From assembly GCF_012273895.1 (NCBI RefSeq), contig NC_052120.1:5704001-5768000 (forward strand): 64,000 bases of DNA, given 5' to 3'. Source of the stretch: Zerene cesonia. Taxonomy: Eukaryota; Arthropoda; Insecta; Lepidoptera; Pieridae. Shown here piece by piece: positions 47,308 to 60,639 of the stretch. Within the stretch, counting starts at the first letter, position 1, and each line of letters opens with the position of its first letter. A program made the position numbers and the translations under genes. The notes under the pieces are model-generated. The model was given only the letters and a program-made list of their open reading frames with translations, ran no database searches and was not told where the DNA came from.

Positions 47308-50300
47308 CTTTATAGCGATCAAGGAAAGTGAAAGAATTAGCACGTTCAAACAATTAAACTCTTCAGCTTGATAAGATAAATAAGGAATTGTATTCATACT
47401 AAGAATACCTTGTAGTAACAAGGCATTATTAGAAACTCGATACATGAATGTTCAACAATGTACACTTTTGAAAATCCCTACTAGGTATATAATATATTTA
47501 TTATATAATACTCTAAAGTATTATGTGAACGTAAGTTTGTTTCTTACGCTTTCACGCCAAAACCACTACACTGATTTGGATGAAATTTGGCTGAAAGACA
47601 GTTTGAGTCTAGAGAAAGAGCATAAATACTAAACTAACGAGCACTATGCGGGATTGTATTGGAAAACTACCTACTTATAAATTTAGTTTCAGAAAACTAA
47701 ACATAAATAAATATTCGTTCGTACAATAATATCAATTCTCTCTTAAATCATTATGGTTTATTCAAAATATGTATTTCTAAGGATCCTTCACCATGTTAAA
47801 ATAATTATCGATCACATATCGCTTCGCTTTTTTAACACTTCGATAAAGTATGAATATTAAAAAAAAAATATCATTATCATAAAACAGCATAGCATCGCAC
47901 AAATATCATGCAAATCAACAAAAGGGTGTGCGCAGATAAAATGGACTCTTGAAACGAAAAGTTTTCTATTGTTACAACTCGGCTATGGGTCGCATTGTTC
48001 GCTTATATTAAACTGAAAGTTGAATACTTCAAAGGATTACAGTAAGATGTGGCCATAGGATTGTAACAATCCCTGTCAGGTCTTTCTTGAGATTGAAATC
48101 TGAACGTAAGGAATGTGAATACAGTTGATATATTCGTAGTATGCGCAAGTATAATTATTATCTTTATATTGTTTGCTCTTTCCTTGACGTTATCTGTGTA
48201 TTAATGGATAATCTGGGATCAACGCTGTTTTTCAACCTACGTGCCCAAAAACGAAGGAGTTATTGGTAACTAACCGCACCATTTAACAAATTGATTTACT
48301 TACTTACTGACTTACTTATTTACTTACTTACTTCTTTTTGCGTTTGATCAGAAATTGTTGTCATTTAGTCCCGTTTTTGGATCAGGAGTGGTTTATCCTT
48401 CCCTAGATACGTCGGTCTTTTTTGGAGAAAAAAATATGCTTTTCTCAAATTATTTATAAATGTACACATTTTTATTGGAATAGAATAAATGTACAGAAAG
48501 GTTTAAAAAGAGACATCATAAATGTGAGTATTAATTTAGCAATTCGTAGAATCAAATTAAATAAACAAACTGTTATATTATTTCCCTTCTAATTACCACC
48601 ACATACGATCCTGCTAACTTAATTTTTAAATAAAAAATGTACAAAATGTATCAGTATATAATTAATGAAGCACACATCAAGATGGTTTGTATAGAATTCT
48701 GTTGTAGCAAGTTCATGAGAAGACGTAACTGTTCGGGTACAATATTGAATTTACAGTCTGTGAACCCTACCACGGCCACAACAAAGGCAAGTTTCATGCG
48801 TATTAATATTGAATTTTAGATAATATTAACCTGTTTTACATTCGTATTAAAATCGTTGTAAAGAACATTATTAATTTATACTGTAGAGGATTTGCGGCTG
48901 ACCCTTTTCAAACCTTATTTTCTATGTTCTACGCTCGTATATTCTAGCTTATTCTAAATCAATATAAAAGCTACAATGTTTAAGTATTAATCGTTTTACC
49001 GAACTGAAAATAAAATCAAAATACTAAGTATAACCTATTTATTTCTAAATTCCAACACACATAAAAACATTTAATTGATTATTATGAACTAATAATGCGT
49101 GTATAAAATAATACGAAATATATAATATTACAATGAGATATTCGCATAAATTCAAGACTTTGAGCCTTAGCTGACGTCCAAAGCCAGGAATAGTATAACG
49201 CTAAAACAATTTTATATCTTTCATCCTCGTTTCGCTACGTTGCTACATTCCCTTTGTCCGGTCCCAGTTATTCCTATTTCAATATATGATACACAAAGCT
49301 CAAAGAACATATTCATGAATGATTGTGAGTTTCAAGCAAATTGGCCCACTCCAACCTGCACTTCGCGGTGTAGGGCAGCCACTTTAAACCCCACGCACAG
49401 TGCAATTTGCCTAGATCTCCAAATTTCTACAGAATGCTCCAAATTCTGCCTTACGATACAAATATACATACAACTTGTTTCATATCTAATTTTTGTTAAT
49501 TACCTAATGTATATTTTGTCCAATGGTGTATCAGGTATATTCATTTTTTTCGCGAAATTTATATATTTATTTAATAATAAATCAATAGTCTTTATCCTCT
49601 TCCCTACTCCTATCCTCTATTTTAACTTCTCTCAGTGCAACCGGTTGTCTGGAAGAAATCGCTATTTAGCGATACGATCGCCATTTGTAATAATGTCACC
49701 TAGGATAAGTCTCAATTTGTAATTTTTCCAGAGCAATAAATAAAATAAATAAAAATGGATATATGTCCCTATAGATACATCAAGTCAACAAAATATTGGC
49801 CGTTTTATCTAAAAATTAACAAAATATTAATGTAAGCGAATAATTGCAACACTTAAGAATTTCAATAATATGTACATAATATTGAATTTATTAGTAATAT
49901 CCAAAAATCAGGTAAAATAAGAATTCTAAATACTTGCTGTCATACAGTGTCGTTTAATATAAATTTAACAAAACAAATATATTACAGGGATTGTCTACAC
50001 AAGAAGAACGTGTGAGTCGTTATTCTATTTAAGCCTTATTCTACAATTTCGCGTCCACCGAGACACGTATATTGCCTTAATATATCTTGTAAGTTTACGA
50101 TACAAATTAACGTTGCCATCTCTCGGGCTTGTTATATGAAAAATTCGATATAAACAGGATGAGTTTGTGGCAAAGTTTCGCCTCTACCATTTGTTATTTA
50201 CGATTCAGGGGATACAGCAACAACAAGGCCCGCCTTTTGCTTACAAGACCATGCCCTACATACATGCATACATTGTCATTCTAGAGCACGGCTGAGACTA

Positions 50301-50664
50301 CACATTATATATTCAAACAATTTTGCGCCTGGCACAAAAATGAACGTGTTTCACGCTCTTTTTTATATCATGGCAACCAGACTGGTGAGTGACAGACGCT
50401 AAGCAACCATCAGCGCTTATGTATATTTGCAGATGTATTTGCGTATGTGTTGCCAGCTTATAGGAAAAAAGCAATGATCAAAAGATTAACGATGGAATAT
50501 AGGAGTGGACTGGTAGGTATGGGAAGGGTGAGGAAAAGGATACGCGCCAACATATGATGAAAATTTACTTATTTAACACATTGTTCCATCTTTTACCAGA
50601 ACAGAATACCATAAATTAGACGATTTTAAAGGACCACAGTCCAAAAGATAGAAAATCTACGATC
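47308..50664. repeat. 3.36-kb block, inverted partner of 60640-64000
   Basis: Read backwards from 50664 it matches 60640 onward to the window end with scattered substitutions and small indels. The 160-codon ORF at 49240-49722 recurs intact on the minus strand at 61582-62064. That ORF shows no recognisable domain and overlaps retroelement-like words (ATAGCGATTTCTTCCAGACA on minus), so I do not call it a gene. The block also carries an RTE-like tail (about 47515-47640), a (TTAC)n run (48295-48333) and a family A 5' part (50365-50560). Confidence 0.93.
48295..48333 (+). repeat. TTAC/CTTA microsatellite
   Basis: About nine imperfect TTAC units, present in inverted form near 62975-63012. Confidence 0.85.
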
Positions 50665-51664
50665 NNNNNNNNNNNNNNNNNNNNNNNNNNNNNNNNNNNN
50701 NNNNNNNNNNNNNNNNNNNNNNNNNNNNNNNNNNNNNNNNNNNNNNNNNNNNNNNNNNNNNNNNNNNNNNNNNNNNNNNNNNNNNNNNNNNNNNNNNNNN
50801 NNNNNNNNNNNNNNNNNNNNNNNNNNNNNNNNNNNNNNNNNNNNNNNNNNNNNNNNNNNNNNNNNNNNNNNNNNNNNNNNNNNNNNNNNNNNNNNNNNNN
50901 NNNNNNNNNNNNNNNNNNNNNNNNNNNNNNNNNNNNNNNNNNNNNNNNNNNNNNNNNNNNNNNNNNNNNNNNNNNNNNNNNNNNNNNNNNNNNNNNNNNN
51001 NNNNNNNNNNNNNNNNNNNNNNNNNNNNNNNNNNNNNNNNNNNNNNNNNNNNNNNNNNNNNNNNNNNNNNNNNNNNNNNNNNNNNNNNNNNNNNNNNNNN
51101 NNNNNNNNNNNNNNNNNNNNNNNNNNNNNNNNNNNNNNNNNNNNNNNNNNNNNNNNNNNNNNNNNNNNNNNNNNNNNNNNNNNNNNNNNNNNNNNNNNNN
51201 NNNNNNNNNNNNNNNNNNNNNNNNNNNNNNNNNNNNNNNNNNNNNNNNNNNNNNNNNNNNNNNNNNNNNNNNNNNNNNNNNNNNNNNNNNNNNNNNNNNN
51301 NNNNNNNNNNNNNNNNNNNNNNNNNNNNNNNNNNNNNNNNNNNNNNNNNNNNNNNNNNNNNNNNNNNNNNNNNNNNNNNNNNNNNNNNNNNNNNNNNNNN
51401 NNNNNNNNNNNNNNNNNNNNNNNNNNNNNNNNNNNNNNNNNNNNNNNNNNNNNNNNNNNNNNNNNNNNNNNNNNNNNNNNNNNNNNNNNNNNNNNNNNNN
51501 NNNNNNNNNNNNNNNNNNNNNNNNNNNNNNNNNNNNNNNNNNNNNNNNNNNNNNNNNNNNNNNNNNNNNNNNNNNNNNNNNNNNNNNNNNNNNNNNNNNN
51601 NNNNNNNNNNNNNNNNNNNNNNNNNNNNNNNNNNNNNNNNNNNNNNNNNNNNNNNNNNNNNNNN
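50665..51664. other. assembly gap, exactly 1000 N
   Basis: Second arbitrary 1000-N join. On its right the sequence jumps back into material homologous to 19453. Confidence 0.99.
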
Positions 51665-54600
51665 ATATATATGAATATATATAAATATATTTGATTATTT
51701 AATAACTTATCCCAAATTACCATACCACGTTTCACGAACAAAAGAGGAAGCTAAAAGAGCATGCACAAATTATATAATGTTACGATCAAATAAATGTTCG
51801 TTAGAACGAACGCTTTGCGTCCATTTCGCATTTGTCACTGTTTGATGCGAAATAGCCTTCATACGCTATCAAAATCTACCTGCAGACTGCACTTATATCG
51901 TTAACAGTAAAAAATTTGAACACGTTTTTTTTATTTAACAGTAATTCAAATATGTTTTATTTAATGTGTAGTCTCGTATTTTATTCAGATCAGGATTAAA
52001 GTAAAACTTAATATTCAAAGATTGTTTTCGTAATTATTGCATCTTTACCTTAGCTGAGTAGCCTTTATAAAATCGTAGGTTGTGAATAATCATGATTGTG
52101 AACTATTTATGTGTATTAATATATTAAAAATTGGTGTAACATTGTTTGCTTTACCAAAAATACCAAACAAGTTTAAAAGTTTGGAACATCCAACGCAACT
52201 ATATAGGTATATGCAGGTGCTTTAAATAATTTGACATGGTGCTCCCCTACGTGGCCATAAACCGCAAAAGTTTGTTCGTTGTAATAAAAAGTTAATACTT
52301 GGCGCAGACAGGGACGGGTTGGATTGCGCATTACTTGCTACATTATAAACAAGCCTGCCGGTGACACCCCTCCTTTATAACCCCCAGTCTGTCGGGTGGC
52401 ATGTATAATTAAATCTCCGTGGTCAAATTAGCAATTTGGACCCCAACACTGGGACATACTTCAGTTTTAAGCGTCTTTATTGTCCAAACAAATTTATTCA
52501 ACAATTAGAGAGTTCAATTTGCGCAAGGCACACACTAATCGCGCTTTTAAAAATTATTCCGTCGTTTTCAGTTATCGTGTGAATTTTCTTATTTCGAAAA
52601 CACCGGGGATGAATTCAGATTACTCGGTATCATTTTGATTTGCAGATACGGAATTTCTTTTATTTTCTCTTTGGCGAACATATTACTTGTTCGCAATATT
52701 TTATTATGGAATTTTATACATTTATTATACTTATTATTGTTAGTTAGTATTTGTCACTAGGTATCGCCACCCTAGCAATGTTACTTGATATCACCGGTAT
52801 CTATCTCAGCCTCATCATAATTCATTAAAAAAAATGTTCTCTTTTAGACTGAAACTTGCTTCTCAAAAAAGACAATATTGAAGTTTTTAATTCATCAGTT
52901 ATCAATTTTTTTCGTCTAACGTTTCGTATAATACAAATTATTATAGTATCTATAACATTTTGAATTTTTAATAGATTTGTATCTATTTAATATCCAATTC
53001 ATCTATAAAATACAAAGGCAACTATTTATTTATATTATTTTACGGTGTGTCTAATTTGTATAACACTAGTACAAGCATACGACATATAAATAGATTTATA
53101 GCCTATTTAATATTAGTTTATTGCTTTAAATATCATCAATGTAATAGTATCTATTAGCAATAATCCCTTTATTAGAGTGGCTAACGATAGGTCTATTTAT
53201 GATAATGAAACGATTTAGTGAAATATGGCCGGCGTGTGCCAGTGTGATAAAGGTTATTGCGGTTTTTCAATTTTCGTTTCGCTTAGTCACATTTCATAAA
53301 TTTGTAGAAAAATGAATATATAACGAATTCCAACAATAAACCAGACGTAGTACCTAAAGCTTTATCCAAAACAGTATCTCTGTAAGGAAGCTAGAATTAA
53401 TTTAAACTTTGCATTTAATCTTGTTGGCTGACGGAACTTTTGCAAAGTGAGATAAAGTATTACCTAAAATAGCTAACTTTCAGCATTACCGAAGATAACG
53501 CTATGCCATTGCGGTATTTATGTATATAATATGTTAGATATAGTACAGACATTAATATGTACCTATGTAAAAAAATACGTTTTGATGTAATCTCAAAGGA
53601 GAAAACATTATGAGCGTGTTGTCAGTACCATTAACTGAAGTTTGAATAAAGGCATTTAAATTGTATATAATGTGTATAAAATAGTATGTTATGTAATTTT
53701 ATAAGGATTGCACAACATACGAGTGAATGAAGAATATGTCCTATATTTAGAAAATATTTTAATTGAAGGTGCCGCCGACACCAGGTAAAGCATGATCTAT
53801 CATAATACAATAAAATCATTAATTGAAAGTAACTGTTAAAAGTTTGTTTGGTATTAATTAGATTAATTAACAAAGGAATATCTACTTTTAAATCTAAAAT
53901 TGTAGTCTTCTTTATGTAATTATAAGATTACATAAAGAAGACTACAATTTTATTCTTTTGCACATATTTCCAAGATATATTTGCATTTGGCCGGAGTGCG
54001 TGACCAGGCACAATTTATTTACCAAGATTGGGTTCTAAGTGAATGAATTTCAATATTTATTGGCTGGTAAGTATCCTCGATCTAGGTAATCGAGAAGTAA
54101 TATTCAGACGATTTACGTTTATCTTATGGAAATGTTTTTTGATTTATGAATGAAAATGTGACACAGTTTTAGAACTTATAATGTGAATTTATTAGATTTT
54201 TTTCTTAAACTTGGATTTCTTATACGATTAGCTGAAATAATGTACTGAAATAAAAACAACGTGTTAACATTGTACATATAGCTAGTAATAGTTAGTTTTA
54301 TCCAAATTTAATAACAACTCATAATTGACACTAACTATCTAAATGTGTAGAAATATATTTTAAAAATAAAGCTTTCGACAAGATTAATGCTATAAATCCG
54401 AGCAACTGCAAAGCCAGGTAGGGCAGCCAGCAGAGCGACACTATCAACGTTTGTTTGGCAAGTTTTTCATAAAAATACTCATATAATATTGATACAAGCT
54501 TTATCCATACAAGTAAATATTGGTATTTTTTAAATTTCTTCTTTTTTCGAACGGAAAAATTGATATTGAATTGGTTTTGTATACCCTGGGTACACTTCGT

Positions 54601-57600
54601 GACTGGATTTTATAGGGGCGCTCTATGGATATAGGTCGAAACAAAGCGTATAAACTCTAACACAACACTGTATTGTATTAATATTAATGAGGATAGTGCA
54701 TAAAGATATATTCGCAGTTATTATAAATGCGAAAGTAACTTTAACTGTACCGTTTTCACGGTTCACTAGATAGCTTGGGGCAAAACTGAACACTGGATGA
54801 AGATACAAACTTAACGGGACTTGGAACTCCTTGCAGTTCTCTAAAAAGATAATAGTTAAATATGTTGTTTTTTCCTTATATTAAAGACTGTAAAATCTAG
54901 CTTTACGTAATATATTATTCATTATCTGTAACTGGTTCCAATAGTTTATCCCAAAAACTAAAGTCTGATTCCAAACAATATGTTAAAATTTGCTATGTCT
55001 AAATAGAAAATGAGTGTTCGAAAACTGTTAAATTTCGTAACTACAAAACAGTTTCTTTTTTTTAAGGTATCATAAGGTCATACGTTGACATTGACCAATG
55101 TCTATGTTAATAACTAAGGTCAATGTTAATAACCTTAACTGACTTTACAACTGCTGAAATGGGAAAAAATATTTCGGTTTTGTTTATTTTGTTGATATTA
55201 GTTTTTATGTAAACCTATTATAAAATGACGAATATAAAAATTGTGCTTAAATATGCTTTTATTTTATTTTATTGGATAGATCAGCGAACTAAATCTAATT
55301 GCGAAAAGTTTGCTGAATAGCTCTTGTTAAGGGTGAAGGCAACTTCGTGTTTTTCATTTTAATAAAAGCTGAAAATCTCGAATTTCTTAGTCAATTAACT
55401 TTCTTTTCCCCTTAACATAACTCTTAATAACCTACAGGAAAAATAAAATTCATATTTCTATTAAAATGTAGGTAGTATGTAATGTGTGAAGGTATTTATA
55501 TTCACATGTCTTTCTTAGGATTGATCATAGTCTAGTCCACAAGTAGCAATTTTTAGTAAATTTTTTCCAGGAGTCTCAGAAAATTATAACGGACGAGTCA
55601 TTTCAAAATATAATAACATTTTACAGTTTTTTCACAATTTTCGTTCTCAAAATTATAAAACTAAAGTTAAATTAATCGTCGAAATTTGTTTACTGTCCTA
55701 AAAGGGTAAAACGCGACCCAATTACTCCTTCGCTGTCTGCTTGTATGTTCATCCGTCTCTCACCAGGTTGAATTTCCTGACGCCGAGATGCTGGCAGACG
55801 TGTATCACCGAGTCTTGACGTCCAGGTTAATTGGATTCTATCCACGGGCGTCGGGCAATGGATGGGGGATGTCATCCATTGCCCGGTGCAGAGAGGCGGC
55901 ATGGGATGTGTTTCTCTCACGCCGCCTACAGGAGGGTAGAGTGATGATTCTACCTTGCCGCTCTTATTCTGCGCTTGGCGCCCGCTAGGGCTCCCGCCGA
56001 GGGGGTCGCGGACGAATTATAACCAGCTCCCGTGGCCCCATCTCTAAAGCGGCTCGAAGGAACACAGTGGGGTTTTGGTCGGTAGGAATCCGACGTAACC
56101 CACGGCTTTATCCCCGAGGACGTGGGTATCTATGCAAGATTCCACTTAAAAAAAGGCTGTATTTGCTGAACCATCATAGTTAGACACTCTAACAACAAAT
56201 AATAAAAGATCGATATGAAGCAACGGTTGGCACGGTCATAAATTGCATGGGTGATATTTTATTTTGCATTTGTTCTTTAATTTATTTGTACGGAACCCTT
56301 AGCGTTGCGAGTCCGACTCGCGCTTGATTGATTTTTGTTGTTCTTGACCATGACGTTGATATATGACGTTTTGTAGGAAAAACCTAAACATTTCTGTTTG
56401 TATGTATGGGGTATATGGTTTGTATGTGGTAGTCGAGCACGCTTCGGCACGAATTGGTTGCACCGGGGAAGACCTCCACAGAAGACCACCTTATCTTCCC
56501 CAGTCCTTTTCTTTATTCCCTTCGTCCATCGTCGTTCTTAATCGCTTTCTAATTTGAAGTCGGCAACCAAATAGAGGCGTAAGGTCTACATTCGACCTTA
56601 CGCCTCTCCAAATGTTCATGGGCTGTGGTAGCGCTTACCACTAGGCGACCTACGAACTCTATTACCGACGATAACATAAAAAGAATCATTAATTATATTA
56701 CAAAGTATAAATTTAACCTACAATTTCCTATTATGGATAGAACTTGTTTCATTTCTTTACTTTGCTATTACCTACTTAGTGTTTCCGCTAACTAAGTTTA
56801 TTTTACTGTTTTGATTAGACAGTATTCATATTTCGTCTTGTAAGTTGTATCGGATGTACCTATGTATATACCTTCATACAAAATACTCATATTACATGAA
56901 TTTTTATTCTTCATGACTGACGTATGTATTGTTTTGTACAATTTATTTGTATTTACTGCGTGTTTAATCAATGTGAAATGACATTAAACGATAAAAGTTA
57001 AAATTTTACACTTTATGCAAAAAATAGTGCGTCATTTCTATTGTTGTTTCGCGAAACGGGGATCATAAATTCGACGATTTTAGGCAACGGGAAATACCTG
57101 TGAAATAGTAGCCGTTGGTATGCCTTTTTAAACACTAAATTCTGAGCGAAGGCATGAATACCATTTTTTTTTTATTTAAATTTTCAACAATTGTCTATAG
57201 ATTTTGTTAACTGCAATATTTTCCATATATTAAGAAGTAAAAGGATTTGCTTCATTAGTATTTTGTATAAACGAAAAAAGGAATTAATTATTCATTAAAT
57301 ATCGAAATAAAAAAATCGTTTCCATAACGACTGTCTGCAATAAAGAATAAAAACACGACATTGCTCTCTCGATCATTAGATAATTAATCCTCAATAAATA
57401 TTAATGAAACTGCGGGGTGAAAGTTTTATTATAATTATGCATTTAAAGTATGTTCTTTATAATAGATAGTTTGATTTAACATTTATTTCTATAAAACTTA
57501 TGTTTATGTAGACTCATTTCAATTTATTATTAATTAATGTAATGTTATTTAAATTGAAATAAACTTTTAATTATCCTACCATAGCTATACAATAAAAGTT

Positions 57601-60600
57601 TAAATACCCCACTTCAAGACCTCCTTTGCTAATGGTAGTCTCTGAAACGTCGTAACAGGCCACTTATCAGACGAAATCTCTGCTCCAAAATGTTGTAAGT
57701 TTGGCCAAACTTTACCATATCAGAGTTTTATTGGCTCCGAAATTTGGAAAGAGCAATAAAAAAAGGTGTCGTACTTAAATATATTTGCAAGCTTTAGGTC
57801 GATATATATTGTAGAAATATTTTATACAGGCGTTTGTTTTGTATATTTTACAAGTACTTTGTTATAATAGCTTTATTGTCTGTGGCTATAATTGTATTTA
57901 ACAGTAAATAGATATTTACTTCTTAAAAATAACATTAGAATTGATGCTTTTAAGTTTAGTTAGATTATTTTGTTACAGAACTTTCAAATGTACTGCGTTG
58001 TGCTCAAAGTTACATATGCATAATATTAAAACACGGAACTTGTTGTGAGTTTCTATCAGACATATTTTAGACTGAAACCAAGCAATATGCTTTAATTTTG
58101 TTACTATTACTTAGCACCGAGACAGCTGCTACTTATCTTGCGGCTTTACACATTTGCATTATGGTTAAAGTGCTCCGCTTTAATAGTTTCTGAACTGTGC
58201 TACTGAAATTAAATTCCCACTACTGTCTAAATTGAAATAAACATGGGGAATTCTGAGAATTTTGGAATGCCTCAGTAAGTGCCAAGCAGCCTGTCTGTAT
58301 GCAACATGTTTTTAAGAAACAAGAATAATCTTATGAATCTTACTTATCTAATTCCACTTCCCACTACACTTTACCCTTTGTAGAAGTCAAGAGTTACTTT
58401 ATATAAGCGGTTATTTCAACAATTCTTCTCATTTTATAACTAATTATTTATTTATGCTTTATAGTTGTGGATGGATTACAAATTGAGACTTAACCTAGGT
58501 AACATTATCACAAAAGGCGGTTTAATCGCGAAATGGCGATACGAATTGAACTTCAGAATTTACGATAGGAGGGATTTTTATTACAACTTGTTTTGCAAAT
58601 GTGATTTTTTGAAACTGTTATTAAAAATATAATTTTCATATGTAACTTAAAATTGCATTAACGTTTTAAAGCTCTGCCATAAAAGATACCATAAATAACT
58701 GGTGTCCTGAAAAAACTTATATTTTAACGATATTTCCATACTAAAGTAGTACGAGGAAGTGGTATGCAAAATATTAAAATAATTAATGACCTATTTGGCT
58801 CAGTTGCACCAGTGTTCGTCTGCCAAGCGGCGTGAGGGCTCCCAGTGGGCTACGTGTTTATTTGGAAATTTTAAAAAAGGTACAAAAAGGAGAGCCTTTA
58901 ATTAAGAATTATTTCAAGAAATGCCAGCATTTGTTTGAATAGAATTCTATTATAAATATTACGTAGGAATTTCCTGAGTCTGAAGAGTAGGTTTATGGAA
59001 TTTTCCATAAACCTACTACTTTAGACTCAAATTATTTAATTCAACTCACAGCAATTACTAACTAGTTTTACAATCAAGATATTGCTTAAAGACAGTAAAA
59101 TTATTAATGCTACATTCGGTTGTGATTAAAATAAATGATTTGGGTATAATATGCTATATAATGCAGGAGCATGTGGTAAGTTTAATGGAATTTTCTACGT
59201 GCAAACAAAGCATTAATTTTCGTCACGTACGCCTCACAAATAATCCCACGTAAATCAAAAATTAATTTCACCTCGTTGAATCGTACGTAATGCACTTTCT
59301 GAAGGCTAATTTTCATACAATAAATGATTTCCTCGCTTCAAAACTTAAGCAATTAATCACGCTGGAGTTGCATTTATTTTCTAAAATACCTGCATAGAGC
59401 GTCCCATAAAAGCGTAGTGGCGTGAAATTAGGCGATGCGGCGTATTCTACGAGCCACCAACGCCGAGTGAACAGAGTAGGGCGGAACTAATAGTCGCAGA
59501 GATACCACAGAATGTGACGTACACTGAATGCGATGTACAGGAGAGCCTTAAAAATGCTAATTTTCTTACAAGGCAACGTTGTGATATACGACCCACTGTG
59601 TTAACTCTGCAAATGATCTAATGCAATGTTTAATGTGAACGTTGAATTTTATTAAAAAGTACGTAAATTAAATGTCTAAAAGATGAAACATTCAAAAGGA
59701 GCGTGCTAAACTAAACCCGGTAATTTTCTGTAAATTCAAGCCGGATTCAAATTAAGCATTTTAAAAGTACGTTCAATCTGAATTTTATTTTAAAAGCGCA
59801 TTTTAAAAGTTCAGTAGTCTTTTTGGTTACCCTGTATAGAACATATTGCGGCCAGTACCCAAGTATCTCATTCCCCCGAGAGGTATATGTCGCATGTTGC
59901 CAATTAAGGTTTGAATCTAGTGCACGTAATGATCTTGATTAAAGCGATAGCGATTCAATAAAGATAAATAAGCTCTAAGCTCTGTAATTGCAGTACTAAC
60001 GTAATTATGTACTCAGGCACAATCTGTGATATCTATGCAATCTAGGCATTTCAATTTGATATGGAAGTTTAATGTTCCCTATTTCGATGGTAATTAATAG
60101 ATATAAGCATTTATGAAGATAAATTCTCTGTTAATATAACTGAATTATTGAAAATAGATGATAACCAATTATGATATTTTAATAACTGCTTTTATTTGAA
60201 CATTCCTTCATCCTACCATGGCAAAGGACGCTGTTACGAATCCCGCCTCATAACAGAATTTTTTATTAATTAATTCTTAAAGTTACTTTGATACAATCAA
60301 TAAAAAATATGCGCTGTGAAATGCTCTATTTGGAATTCAAAAAGCACGTTTTCGTTTTTAAAATACACACAATGAACCTACCTCGCTTTTTGGAATGTCG
60401 GCTTAAAATAATAACAAATATTTCTTAAGAACTTTACCATTATGGCTAGCAAGTTAAGACATACATAATACTCATAGAATTATCATTGAAATTATTCAAT
60501 TGTCCGCACGTGTAGTAGGTAATCAAATAAATCAATTGTATTGTTTTTTGATTAAACGATAATTGAATTATCAATTAACCAAATGATAGTCACTGCACAT

Positions 60601-60639
60601 GCTGTTTTTGTTTTAATTTATTTACTAAAGAAATGATAT
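51665..60639. repeat. 9.0-kb block, copy 2 of the direct duplication (likely allelic)
   Basis: Homologous to 19453-28668 end to end. It lacks the SINE at 21328-21564, has a different microsatellite-like tract at about 52625-52665 (against 20405-20445), lacks about 25 bases near 58610 that are present at 26630-26660, and has about 13 extra bases near 60405. It shares the nested repeat, family A copy and both hairpins. Confidence 0.93.
53897..53950. repeat. perfect 24-bp-arm hairpin, 6-base loop allele
   Basis: Same arms as 21917-21976, with loop TATAAG only. Confidence 0.92.

Noticed and set aside
48295..48333. CRISPR-like or telomeric repeat
   Set aside because: Simple TTAC microsatellite; no spacers and not the insect TTAGG telomere repeat.
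49240..49722. 160-codon ORF, present again at 61582-62064
   Set aside because: Its two copies are the allelic inverted pair, so recurrence is not evidence of selection. Composition is AT-driven and Ile/Phe-rich, with no domain, and it overlaps retroelement-like sequence.
19453..60639. A true 9-kb tandem segmental duplication
   Set aside because: Not excluded, but the exact contig-end coincidences and SNP/indel-level differences fit two alleles better.
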